A DNA stretch of 64,000 nt from Humulus lupulus (lineage: Eukaryota > Streptophyta > Magnoliopsida > Rosales > Cannabaceae), in assembly GCF_963169125.1 (NCBI RefSeq), contig NC_084793.1, positions 93,515,071-93,579,070 of the forward strand. The letters run 5' to 3'. Below are positions 11,930 to 23,417 of the stretch, in pieces. Made by a program: the position numbers and the translations under genes. Under the pieces are notes generated by a model, which saw only the letters and a program-made list of their open reading frames with translations, was not told the origin of the DNA and did not search any database. How positions within the stretch are numbered: position 1 is the stretch's first letter; every line of letters starts with the position of its first letter.

Positions 11930-12665
11930 TATGTATGTGTGGCATGCATGGCTGTTATTGATGCATGTCGGTTGATTATTATGTGTGACATGCATGGCTA
12001 TTCCTGATGCGTGTTGGTTGACTATTAAACGTGACATGCATGGCTGTTATTGGTGCATGTTGGATTGTTGGATATATTGCATATGATGCATGAGAAACAT
12101 GTGATTAGGACATGCTTTGTATACTGGGTATGATATTGTTCAGAGCTTGTGCCTTTGTGGTTGTGCATGGTCCTAATTGTACTAGAATCTGTTTAGTAAG
12201 CATGTTGAACACCTTGTTTACGAGTATTGAACATGTGATATATAATTGGTGGCATGACTTACTTGTGTATGGCACTGACTAGTCAGGGACCGACCCTAAA
12301 GTCGAGAACCATGCATTGAATAGCTCTACGACATTGATGCTGGACCGACTCTAAAGTCGAGAATCATGCATTGAATAGCTCTATTTCATTAATGCTGGAC
12401 CGACTCTAAAGTCGAAGAACTTATAAGCACTTGCCTGGTCTAAGACCAGATGATCATGGCCCTGGTGACCCTATCGTCACATGGCTGGAGAGAGTGCTGT
12501 ACCCACTTCTGTGACTTTTGGCTAATGTCACCTATTTGCCTAAGCTGTTGGTCCTGAGTAATCAATACAATTACTGTTGATATTATATCATGTTATCTGT
12601 TGGTATTATATCATGTTACCTGATGATATTACATCATGTTATCTGTTGATATTATATCATGTTAT
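11930..12665 (+). repeat. Three short tandem arrays in solo LTR
   Basis: A roughly 53-bp unit with gacatgcatggctgttattg (about 11935-12070, three copies). A roughly 60-bp unit with gaccgactctaaagtcgag (12295-12420, two to three copies). A 24-bp unit gttgatattatatcatgttat (12570-12665, four copies). Such arrays recur at matching places in the other LTRs of the family. Confidence 0.7.
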
Positions 12666-13254
12666 ATTGTGTTTTCTTGCTGGGCTTCAGCTCACGGGTG
12701 CTACATGGTGCAGGTAAAGGCAAGAGGAAGCTAGACCATCCTTGAGTTGGAGAGCTTAGGGGATGACGTGTACATATGCAGCTGCTTGTCCGCCACGGCC
12801 GAGGTTTAAAGTGGAACTAGGGTTGAACCCTGTTTTGCCGCTTAGAACGGCCTGTTGTAAATATTTTCTGTAATAGACTCTGAAACTTTATTTTCGGGAT
12901 CCCAATGTATATATAAAACGTTCTAGTGAAACGTTACATGTTAACCAAAATGTTTAATCCCTAAACCGCTAATCATACCTAGTTCACGTTTTTGGCCAAA
13001 TGACTCGGTTAGCGAGTTTAGCACTGTTTACAAGGCACACCGTAACGGTCCCTGGAGTTTGGGGCGTTACAGTGGGCACATAGAGAAAAAGATTCAATAT
13101 TTGTGAATCAAAAGTATTCTCACCACATAAGACTCTTGATTATAGGCTAGAGAGAAAGGTTTATCTTTTTGTGTGAAAAAGATGATAAGTTTTTCTTTTC
13201 TGTAAAAAAGTTATTCTCCTATTTTCAATCATATTGAATATATAGACATTATTA

Positions 13255-13256
13255 TC

Positions 13257-13292
<36 letters not shown>
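13255..13292. repeat. (AAT)n microsatellite
   Basis: About twelve ATA/AAT triplets. The matching place in the other C1 LTR (58692-58740) holds an (ATC)n(ATA)n array of different length. Confidence 0.9.
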
Positions 13293-13295
<3 letters not shown>

Positions 13296-13531
13296 TTTAT
13301 CATCTTTAATAATAATAAAATAAATTATAATTAAAGACAAAGTCTTACATTCCATTTTAAAACTATTTTCAAAATGTTTTATTAATTAATTAAATAAAAT
13401 AAAAAACCAATAACCGATCACCATCTATAGTGGTACACGCATAGGGCAGTCTAAGAAGCCCTATGCGTGTAGCACTTCCCTAAAAATGGGATTTGATTTT
13501 TCATGCATTTTTATTTTAATCAATTAATAAT

Positions 13532-13895
13532 GGGTTTATACCTTTTTGGACCCTGTGTTTTTTCCCATTACCTGTTTGAACCTTGTGTTTTGATAAATTA
13601 CTTTTTGGACCCTATGTTTTGTAAAATGGTTAAAATAGAACCCTAAATCCGATTTTGGTCAATGTTTTCTCAACTAAAATCACAAATAATTTACCAAACT
13701 AAAATTTCATAACAAAAATAAAATCATTCTGCTTAAAAACTATGTTGTTATATTCAATTTTTTCTTCATCGAAATTGAGTTTAGGGTTCTATTTTAACCA
13801 TTTTACAAAACATAGGGTCCAAAAAGTCATTTGTCAAAACACAGGGTCCAAACAGGTAATGAAAAAAAACACAGGGTCCAAAAATGTATAAACCC
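13532..13895. mobile_element. MITE M1, Mutator-like with long inverted repeats
   Basis: 364 bp, GGGTTTATACC to TATAAACCC, almost wholly made of two inverted arms of about 150 bp. Each arm repeats a cassette like tttttggaccctgtgtttt three times. A perfect 9-bp duplication attaataat flanks it (13523-13531, 13896-13904). The sister LTR of C1 has the empty site at 58981-58996. A 9-bp TSD points to Mutator-type mobilisation. Confidence 0.9.
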
Positions 13896-13904
13896 ATTAA
13901 TAAT

Positions 13905-15304
13905 TAGAAATTCAAATAAGGTATCATCTTTTTAAGGAAAAGATAACAACTTAAATTTCAAAATTTAAAATTTGAATTTCCATTATCATCTTATTATAAA
14001 TTAAATCAATATAATAATCAAAACTAATTTTGACTATCCATATTTATCCTTTCACACTTAATAAAATAATTGATTAAAATCAATTTCTTTTATTTCTACA
14101 CAATTTTGAAAATTGCACTAATGTAATAATACATTGTGCAACTTCAATTATCACATAATTTCATATTTATCCCGAAGAATAAATATTCTCTCAAATAGCT
14201 CATTCACAGTTTGACCCTTGTATCAACTCTTACCTTGAATAGTGTTGAGAGAGACGCCCCGGGGACCTATGGACCAATTATTCCAAGCTCCAATAAATAA
14301 AATATTATTCACAAAAACTCTTTGATTCAATAATCATATTTATTAATCTCATGATTACTCCACTATAAATATGAGATTGCACTCTTGAGAATTAAAGATA
14401 TTTATTTTCTTATTACTTTATTGTAACCATCAAGTGTCTGTTGATATAATCATTACATACAAATTAATCTTCTATTGATGATTCATAATTAAGTGGGAAT
14501 AAATTACCATTTTACCCTTTTAATTATATCTTGATTCCTAGTGTACCATTGACTTTACTAGTGAAGGTTAATTCATAATCTGATTATGAATTTGACGTCA
14601 ATAACCTTTCCAGTTCCAAAAGCCAACTCAATAAGAAACAATCTATAAGAAAGTATAGAATCCAAATCTATTAAGCTATGTCCCCAACCATATACATCAT
14701 TGAGTCCCCAAAACTATAGTTCTTAGCCTAATCATTCTGACAAACCGCAACGCGTGAATCAAAGGATCAAATGACATATATAAGAGTTCATAGTAACTTC
14801 AAGATTAAGATCAATTTGTATATGATCATCAGTTGATGTGTTTTGCAATACTACAAAACGGTATTCAAACAAGTATTATTAAATCACATATGTCTAGTTC
14901 TACATACTCTCAGTATGCAAAGTACCTCCACTAAAGTGTCCTACTACACTAGTAACCTGGATCTAGGTCGCATGTTTTCATAATACTAGTAGATCGTACT
15001 AGCAATAATTAATCTAAAGATTCCATAATTTTATTTAACTGCGAACCATTTAAGTCCATTATCTCAATCTCGATCCTCTCATACCAATATGAGATTGAGA
15101 CCACATAGATGAACTGAATTTTATGATATTTACTTAATATTATTAACAATAATATAGTACATAAGCTACATATATACAATAATTCAATTCATTCATTTAT
15201 TTCATTAAAACCATTATCAACTACAATTCATTTAAGGGCACAATTCCCAACAATCTCCCACTTTCCCTAAAGCAAATGAGGCATTTCCCTTAACCCCATG
15301 TTTC
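13905..15304. other. Rest of C1 3' LTR and untranslated end
   Basis: AT-rich LTR sequence matching 58981-59125 and 59908-60860 of the sister LTR, then 52 bases between the LTR edge and the pol stop. No other feature seen. Confidence 0.7.
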
Positions 15305-16456
15305 TTAGATGACCCTGAAAAGATTAATAGATAAAGTCTTTGTGAAGGGATCTGGAAGATTATCTTCAGAGGCAATCTTCAAGGCAGTAACATCTCCTCG
15401 GTTGACTATCTCTCGGATTAAGCGATATTTCCTCTCGATGTGCTTTCCCCTCTTGTGACTTCTGGGTTCCTTTGAATTAGCAACTGCCCCACTGTTATCA
15501 CAATATAGAACAAGTGGTTGATCCATGCTTGAAGCAACTTCCAAATCAATATAGAACTTCCTGAGCCACACAACCTCTTTAGCTGCTTCACTAGCTACTA
15601 TGTATTCGACTTCCATGGTGGAGTCTGCAATACTGGATTATTTAATACTTCTCCAAACAACAACACCTCCTCCAAGTGTGAAAACTGATCCAAATGTCGA
15701 CTTTCGGCTATCTTTATCTGATTTAAAATCATAATCAGTATATCTAGTTGGGTTCAAGTCTCCACCTGAATACACAAGCATGTAATCTCTAGTATGTCTG
15801 AGATACTTGACAATATTCTTTACTACTGTCCAATGACTCAATCCAGGATTGGATTGATAACGACTGACTATCCCTACTGCATAACAGATGTCAGGTCTAG
15901 TGCACAACATTACATACATTAGACTGCCTATCGCAGAAGCATAAGGATATTGTCTCATGCCCTCCACTTCCTGAGGTGTTTGTGGACATTGTTCTTTAGA
16001 CAATTTAACTCCTGATCGGGTAGGCATAGTGCCTTTCTTGGATTTTTGCATGCCAAAGCATTCTAGCACTTTATCAATATAAGTTGCTTGAGACAGTGCC
16101 AAAATTTTGTTCTTTCGATCTCTACGGATCTGAATTCCCAAAATATATTGGCTTCTCCCAAATCCTTCGTTTGGAATCGCTCAGCTAACCATTTCTTTAC
16201 TTTTGATAATGGTTCTATGTCATTCCCAATGAGTAGAATATCATCAACGTAAAGAACGAGGAATACCACAATCTTATCTTTGATTTGTTTTTAAACACAA
16301 GGTTCATCAACGTTTTATTCAAAACCAAATGTTTTGATTGTTTCATCAAATCTAAGAATCTAATATCTCGAAGCTTGTTTATGTCCATAAATAGACTTAA
16401 CAAGCTTAGAAACTTTTTGCTCCTGACCTTTAACTTCAAACCCTTCTAGTTGAGAC
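15305..16456 (-). pseudogene. C1 pol: reverse transcriptase (second half) and RNase H
   Basis: Pieces in order on minus: RT with FLVLYVDDILL (the YVDD catalytic motif, near 16250), then the GIQIRRDRKNK and [18 protein letters not shown] blocks, then RNase H with ADNSGAV-like YCDNSGAVANSK and the closing DPFTKTL. This is the normal Ty1/copia order. Several frames are needed. The upstream half of RT is missing because element B replaced it at 16457. Downstream lies the polypurine tract and 3' LTR. Confidence 0.85.
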
Positions 16457-17776
16457 TGTTGGGGGAGAGTGAGATAAAATAGAATCTACACAAAATTTGG
16501 ACTAACAGAGAATTAAAAAAGATTGAGAAAGAACTTGCAAACCCAAGTAGATCAATGGAGTTCTTCAAGTTTTGATGAAGCTTCAAACCCTAGGCAAACA
16601 ACCACTTTGAACAATCCTTAGAGAAAAACCTTGAGCAAAACCAAACATAAACAAGGCTTATACACGTTGAGAAACACTGTCCTAATACTCTATTTCTCAA
16701 CCACCATTGATGCTTGAGGCCTTCTCTTGAGGAAATGAGGATTGAGATTGAACAAGCCTTCAACTCTCTAAGTCAAGCACTTTCTTGGAGAGTTCTTGGA
16801 GAAAACTAGAGATTCTTGGAGCTAGATAGAAAATGAGGGTAAAGAGAGATTAGAGAGAGTAATCAAGTCTCTCAAATCATTGTTTTTGACCCGTATATAC
16901 AGTTCGCACCGTCATTTGGTCTAACCAATATGATTATACTTGCAAAACACGTCATTTAGAGCATTTACGATATTTCACGTAATACAGCAGGCGACGCGTC
17001 GCCAACTAGGGTTTTTGGAATCCCTAGCTTCCGAGTGATGTGTCACCTCCTGGGGGGCGACGTATCGCCACCCCCTCTAACTTTGGACACTTCCAAAGGT
17101 CCAAAAATTGCTCCAAATGCCACCAAACTTTTTGGGAACCCTTAGATACTTTTATGTATCACTTTGGACCCATATTTGCAATTTCTAAGTGCCTACAATT
17201 TGAAACTCAAATTCACATCTACATTATGTGAATTCTACTAAGTGTTTATACCTTGCTTGTATTTTAATACTTTATCATTTGTATTTAACCAATCATAACA
17301 ATTCCCAACTTGGTTAAATACAATCCACATTCTCTAGCTTAAACAGTTTTGGTGCATAAAATAAAGTGTCTTTTGGTTTGAACTTTATCTTAGTGAAAAT
17401 ACCACAAGGTATTATCAAAATCATTAGTAGCTTAGAGCTTGAACCAAGTATTCCATATGATAACACCGATGATACCTCACACACCTCCACCAGAACTTTT
17501 GTTTTCCCACTTTCTCACTTAGCACTATCATGGCCATGTGCTCATCTCTTCATGGACTTTCTAGGGAGAAACTCCAACTCCCATGAGAGGCGGCACCACC
17601 TCTAAGTCCACATAAGTGAAGTTCTTACATCATCTTTGCTACCTTTATAGATCTTGTTACACTCAACTGAACTTCATTAAAATCCCTAGGCTTAACCCTA
17701 ACTCGGTAGCAACCAACATTAACCATCTCAGATGGAACTCATCATAGATTTTAGTGTTGAAACTATTCACTTATCA
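16457..17776 (-). mobile_element. Element B 3' LTR
   Basis: 1,320 bp, ending ...cacttatca. It contains GGCGACGCGTCGCC, a perfect 14-base palindrome (16990-17003), and a near-palindrome GGCGACGTATCGCC (17056-17069). It matches the right LTR except for about 30 bases around the first palindrome. Confidence 0.8.
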
Positions 17777-17840
17777 ATCACATGTTCTTACCCGTTGAAC
17801 TCTTTCCCTTGATTTGTACAAATTGAAAGTTAGGTTTCCA

Positions 17841-18851
17841 TCATTGGTGAATCATTCTTCTAGGAGTTTCAATCCCATCCCTTTTGAAGTAGAACTTACT
17901 AACCTTCTCACAAGAGGTTTTTGTAAATGAATCCGCTAAGTTCTCACTTGTTTTAACATATGAGATCGATATGATTCCACCTTGAATCAATTGTCTCACA
18001 AATTCATGTCTTAGACTAATGTGTCTAGACTTTCCATTATACACACCATTATATGCTCTAGCAAGTGGGGATTGGCTATCACAATGTATTGAAATTGTTG
18101 ATACCATATCTGAGGTTAAAGGAATATCCATCATGAGATTCCTAAGCCACTCGGCCTCTTTGCCAGTTGTCGCTAAAGCAATAAACTCTGCTTCCATGGT
18201 TGAGTGTGATATACACATTTGCTTCTTGGAGCCCCATGAGATGGCACCTCCTCCAAGAGTAAACACCCAACCGGTGATATAGAGATTATCTCAAATTCCT
18301 GATATCTAATTAGCATCGGAATATCCTTCAAGTATCTTGGAAAGTTTGTATAGTGAAGTCTATACTCCTTGGTACCCTTAAGATAACCAAGTATTCTCTC
18401 AATAGCTTTCCAATCCTTGATACTTGGATTGCTAGTAAATATACTAAGTTTACTAACCGCATATGCAATATCCGCTCTTGTACAATGAGCGGCATACATT
18501 AGGCAACCTATTGCACTTGCATATTCTAATTGAGCCACCGCTCTACCTTCATTCTTTTCAAACTTCATATTTGAATCAAATGGTGTATGTACCTCTTTGA
18601 TTTTGAGATGACTGAATTTTTCGAGAACTACGTCAACATAGTGGATTTGACTTAACACATAACCCCCACTATTCCTTCTAACTTTGATCATAGAATGGTA
18701 TCCACCTCTCCAAGGTCTTTCATTTTGAAGTTAGAAGATAGGAACCTCTTCGTTTCCATGATTCCTTTCATTTCATTACTCAAAATCAACATATCATCTA
18801 CATATAGACACATAAGTATGACATAGTCACCGCAAGTCTTAGAGTATAAGC
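17841..18851 (-). pseudogene. Element B pol: RT second half and RNase H
   Basis: On minus: CLYVDDMLILS (YVDD catalytic motif, about 18815), [44 protein letters not shown], then RNase H with [31 protein letters not shown] and [11 protein letters not shown]. This is Ty1/copia order. A frameshift near 18200-18300 separates the blocks. It is joined in frame to 21405 once the solo LTR is removed. Confidence 0.85.
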
Positions 18852-21404
18852 TGTTAGGAACGAGTTTCCTAATACGCAGCAAAATGGTGGTGGGTTGGCC
18901 CAGTGTACAACAAAATTTTTGTAACATATTTAAACTACCTTTAAATATGTGGATCCATTAATATACATGCATTAATCATAAGCAAGAAAGAAATAGAAAA
19001 CCCACCTCTTGATGCCTATCAAGTGTCATTGCTATCTTTTCATAATTTGAACGAACTTTCTATCCAAGCTGCTCTCAGGTACTCACACCAAGATCTTCCA
19101 CAATGTTCTCTATACCTCAAGAAGTGTGTGGGCACTTAGCGAATAAAGGATGGTCAATTTCTGATTCAACTTGATGTACTCAACACATGGGATCAAGAGA
19201 ATAGGCCTGAGATTGGTTCTTTATCTTTTTCAGGGAGAGATAGAAAAGTATCGTTCTTTTTCACAAAGCGAATTCTTGAGTATCTTGATTATTTTCTTAA
19301 AAGTCTTACTTAAAAAGAAAATATTCAAATTTAAAAAATAAATTTGTAACCAATTTACAAATTTTCTTTTAATTAATTAAATAAATAAAATTGAAAATTC
19401 TATCCCTGAAAATTATGCAGTACACGCCACACACAGTCCATGGACCGTGTGTGGTCGTGTAACACCCTATATTTTAGGGATATTTGACTATTCTATTTTT
19501 ATTTAATTATTTATTCAAACTACTTTGTAAGATAAAAATCTAACAACCTAATAACTAATTCAAATTTGAATTAAATATCTTTTTAACTAATTATAAAATA
19601 TAATTAATTATTTGAATAAATATCAATCTTTTAAGGGAATTTACTCATTTGGTACCCTATGTTTTTGCAAAGTATCATTTTGGTACCCTCTGTTTTCAAT
19701 AATGCTCATATGGTACCCTGTATTTTAAAATCGTACATATTTGGTACCCTAAACTCAGATTTGATAGATAAAATTTTGTCAATATGATCAAACTGTTATC
19801 ATTTATATGTAATTATGTAATTAAATTTAAATTTGTAACTTACATAATTGACAGCAGTTTGATTAAATTGACAAAATTTTATCTATCAAATCTGAGTTTA
19901 GGGTACCAAATATGTACGATTTTAAAATACAGAGTACCATATGAGCATTATTGAAAACAGAGGGTACCAAAATGATACTTTGCAAAAACATAGGGTACCA
20001 AATGAGTATATTCCCATCTTTTAAATTCAAATCAAATTTGAACTTATCAGATTATTATCTCCCACTCAAATAAAGATATTTAATTAATTCTACCAATTAA
20101 TTAAAACCATATAAAATTCGAAATTAAATATTTAATTTATTATAATTTCAAAAATTATAATTACTTAATTATTTTATATAATTTTGAAAATTAATTTAAT
20201 TATTTAACATAATTTCGAAAATTACAAAATAATTAAATATTAATTAATTTTGTTAATTACAACTAATTTGTAACTAATTAATTAATCACTATTATCACAT
20301 AATTGCATATTTGGCCCGAAGAACAAATTTCTTCTTAAATATGTCTTTTAAGCATTTTTCCATTTATATCAACTCTTGCCTTGAATAGTGTTGATAGAGC
20401 TGTTGTGGGGACCTATAATTCCAAGCTCCAATAAATTTGAAAATATTAATTAAACTTTTTAATTTAAATAATGTTAATTTATTAATCTCATGATTACTCT
20501 ACTATAAATATGAGACTGCACTCTTGTAATTATAGATATTTCATTGACTGAGTACTTTATAAAATAAAGTGTCCATTGATATAATCATTACATACAAATT
20601 AACCCTCTAATAATGGTTCATAATTAATCGGGAATAAAATTATCGTTTTACCCTTTTAATTATATCTTGTTTCCTTAAGTACCATTGACTTTACTAGTGA
20701 ATGTTAATTCATAACTAAATTATGAATTTGAGCTCAATAACCTTTTCAGTCCCAAAAGTCAACCCTTAAGATGACCATTATTCAATCTCTTACGAGAAGG
20801 TATAGATTCCATATTTGTATATTATTTCCCCAGCCATTTACATTAATGAGTTCCCAAAACAAAAGTTTCTAGCCTGATCATCCTGACAGACCCTAACGAG
20901 TGAATCAAAGAGCTCATATAACATAAACATGAGTTCATAGTAACTTCAGGATTAAGATCTATTTGTATATGATTATCAGTTGATATATTTAATTAATACT
21001 TCGAAGCGGTATTTAACTAAGTATTAATAAACATATCTAGTCCAGTTCTATATATTCTCTAATATATAAAGTACCTCCACTAAAGTATCCTACTGCACTA
21101 GTGTTCCGGATCTAGATCACATGTATTAATAATACTAGTGGACTGTACTTGCAGTAATTAATCTAAAGATTCTATAACTTTATTTTACTGCGAACTATTC
21201 AAATTCATTTATCTCAAACACAATCCTCCCGTATCAATACGTGTTTGAGATCACATATATGAACTTAGGAATTTTTTTGATATTTACATAATATTATCAC
21301 AGAATAATATAGTCCATAAAATATATGCATAACAAATTCAATTTATTTATTTATTTCTTAAAACAATGTCTACTACATATGCTTTCAGGGCACAATTCCC
21401 AACA
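18852..21404 (-). mobile_element. Solo LTR of family A inside element B
   Basis: 2,553 bp, TGTTAGGAACGAG to CAATTCCCAACA, the same family as C1's own LTRs. Flanks are taagc (18847-18851) and taaga (21405-21409), a 5-bp duplication with one change. Removing it rejoins the RT frame of element B (KNTDKFL to YSKTCGDY). It carries MITE M2 at 19635-20015. Confidence 0.88.
19635..20015. mobile_element. MITE M2, Mutator-like with long inverted repeats
   Basis: 381 bp, GGGAATTTACTCATTTGG to GAGTATATTCCC, with perfect 9-bp duplication atcttttaa (19626-19634, 20016-20024). Each arm (about 165 bp) repeats a cassette containing tttggtaccctgtgttt four times, then aaactcagatttgatagataaaattttg; the arms pair almost perfectly. 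It is built like M1 but has a different cassette (GGTACCCT in place of GGACCCTGT). Confidence 0.9.
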
Positions 21405-22210
21405 TAAGAACTTGTCTGTATTTTTGTGTCTAAATCCATTAGAAACAATGACTTTATCAAACTTCTCATGCCATTGTTTTGGATCTTGTTTCATACTATA
21501 TAATGATTTGACAAGTCTACACACTTTATGTTCATTTTCTTGAAGAACAAAACCTTCCATTTGTTCCATATAGACCTCCTCCTCGAGATCCCCATTAAGG
21601 AATGCTGTTTTGCATCCATTTGGTGATCATAAAGGTTGTATATAGATGATAAGACAAACAACAATCTAATAGAAGTAGTTCTTGCTACCGGTGCATATGT
21701 GTCAAAGTAATCTATTCCTATCTTTGTTTGAAACCTTTGGCTACTAGCCTAGCCTTGAAGGTTTGTATGGTGCCATCGGTATGGTATTTCTTTCTAAATA
21801 CCCATTTGCACCCAATTGGTTTGGACCCCTTTGGAAGATAAACCAATTCCCATGTGTGTTTTGATATAATTGAATCCATTTCATCATTAATTGCCTCCTT
21901 CCAAAAAGTAGAGTCCCTAGAGGGCATTGCTTCCTTGAAAGTTTTGTGATCATCTTCTATTTGAAGTACTATTGGATGTTTCCAAGTAACTTCCACATTA
22001 TCACCTTCAACAAGGTATAGTATCTCTATTGGAGAACACTTCTCATTTGATCCCAAATCTTTGAGCCTTTGGCTCCTTCTAGGCAATTGAGGTTGCTCAC
22101 CTACTATTCTAGGAGTCTTCTCTTGAGGCTCTCTAGTTTGAGTCAGTTCTAACTTGTTGTCATCGCATGAAATGTTCTGAAAGAAATCAACCTCTCTAGA
22201 TTCAATTATT
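21405..22210 (-). pseudogene. Element B pol: RT first half
   Basis: On minus: SKHTWELVYLPKGSKPIGCKWVFRKK and TFKARLVAKGFKQR (near 21720-21850), the standard opening of copia RT, then KVCRLVKSLYSMKQDPKQW. Stops and a frameshift near 21600-21720 break it. The region before RT (22087-22210) is the usual acidic linker. Confidence 0.8.
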
Positions 22211-22218
22211 ACATTAGA

Positions 22219-22956
22219 CTACAAGTCTAATAATCTATAAGCTTTTCTATTTTGGGCATAGCCCACAAATTCACATCTTATAGTTCTTAGACCCAACTTG
22301 GTCCTTTTAGGATCGGTGCTCTTGCAATAAGCAAGACACCCCCACACTTTAAGATAACCAATGTTTGGTTTCTTTCCTTTCCATAACTCATATGGAGATA
22401 TATTATTTTTCTTCATGGGAATACGATTCAAAATATGAGAAACGGATAGCAAGGCTTCACCCCACAAACTAAAACTCAATTTAGAATGTAATAGCATAGC
22501 ATTAATCATTTCAATAAATGTTCTGTTCTTTCTTTCCGCTATACCATTTTGTTGTGGAGTATAAGGGGTTGTACATTCATGAATTATTCCATGTTCCTCA
22601 CAAAATAAGTTAAATTCATTTAAAAAATATTCACCACCCCTATCACTTCTAAGTATTTTAATTTTCCTTTCAAGTTGATTTTCAAATTCCGCTTTATACA
22701 CTTTAAACACATCAAATGTTTAATCTTTATTTTTAAGCAAATATACATATGTGAACCTAGAGCAATCATCAATGAAAGTAATAAAATATTTACTTCCTCC
22801 TTTAGTCAACATTCCATTAAGTTCACATAAATCACTATGTATCGAATCTAACAACTTAGAGTTTCTTTCAACACTAGGAAAAAGTTTCTTTACCATTTTA
22901 GATTTAACACATAATTCACATTTTTCATGCTCAACATCATCACAATTATTCCACAT
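22219..22956 (-). pseudogene. Element B integrase
   Basis: On minus: CELCVKSKMVKK (end of the HHCC zinc domain), FITFIDDCSRFTYVYLLKNK, RSDRGGEYFLNEF and TPYTPQQNGIAERKNRT, giving the D-D-E catalytic residues of a retroviral-type integrase, then the LWGEALLSVSHILNR block. One stop at about 22717 separates two long frames; otherwise it is well kept. Confidence 0.85.
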
Positions 22957-23417
22957 TTGATAGCCCTTTTAATTGTGTTGAATCCTATATGTGCAAGTCT
23001 ACCATGCCACAAAGTAATAGAATTTGAGCTAAGCATATAACAAGAAGAAGAAACTTTATTGTTCACATTATCAATAGAGGTAAAAAGTTTGAAAATGCCA
23101 TCACAAGCATATCTCTTTCCCACAAAAACATTGTTTTTTGATAAAATAAGCTTGTCGGAATCTATCACAACCTTGATTCCCGGTTTGCCAAGTAAATTAC
23201 CACTTACAAGGTTTCTACTCATTTTCGGTACATACAAAACATTACTGAGTAGAACCTTCTTGCCGGATGTGGAGAACAAATCATTAGTTCCCTTTCCTTC
23301 CACTTTGGACATTTTCTTATTGCCCATTTGGATATCATGTCCTTCCTTTGAAGATTCAAAGGTCTTGAATAGAGATCTATCATAGGTTACATGAATGGTG
23401 GCACGAGTATCATACCA
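22957..23417 (-). pseudogene. Element B protease and GAG-pre-integrase
   Basis: On minus: an active-site-like DTRATIHV (aspartate codon at 23409-23411), the VLYVPKMSRNLVSG segment typical of copia protease ends, and ITLWHGRLAHIGF of the pre-integrase zinc domain. The protease loop, normally D-S/T-G-A, reads D-T-R-A, so the essential glycine is lost. Confidence 0.75.

Larger units (their letters stand above)
10546..13071 (+). mobile_element. Solo chromovirus-type gypsy LTR
   Basis: 2,526 bp, TGTAATGCCCCAAATTTCC to GGGGCGTTACA, flanked by gtggg (10541-10545, 13072-13076). The other C1 LTR has the unfilled site gtgggtgggcacatagag at 58526-58543. It is the same family as 45427-48107 and 50027-52663. 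A solo LTR is the usual product of recombination between the two LTRs of one element. Tandem repeats and a GC block (11562-11665) lie inside. Confidence 0.92.
10273..15252 (-). mobile_element. C1 3' LTR (left) with two insertions
   Basis: Runs TGTTGTTAAC to CAATTCCCAACA. Without the solo LTR (10546-13071) and MITE (13532-13895) and their duplications it is about 2.08 kb. It aligns with the right LTR: ggaaattgcagtaatggtagtatcgtatac at 10301 compares with 31905-31919 joined to 58302. This gives empty-site proof for several insertions. Confidence 0.85.

Noticed and set aside
12570..12665. Short regularly spaced repeats resembling a CRISPR array
   Set aside because: Head-to-tail 24-bp repeats without unique spacers, in a plant LTR; this is a minisatellite.
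13161..13355. Tyrosine-run open frame
   Set aside because: Produced by the (AAT)n microsatellite in C1's LTR; the same occurs at 58606-58794.
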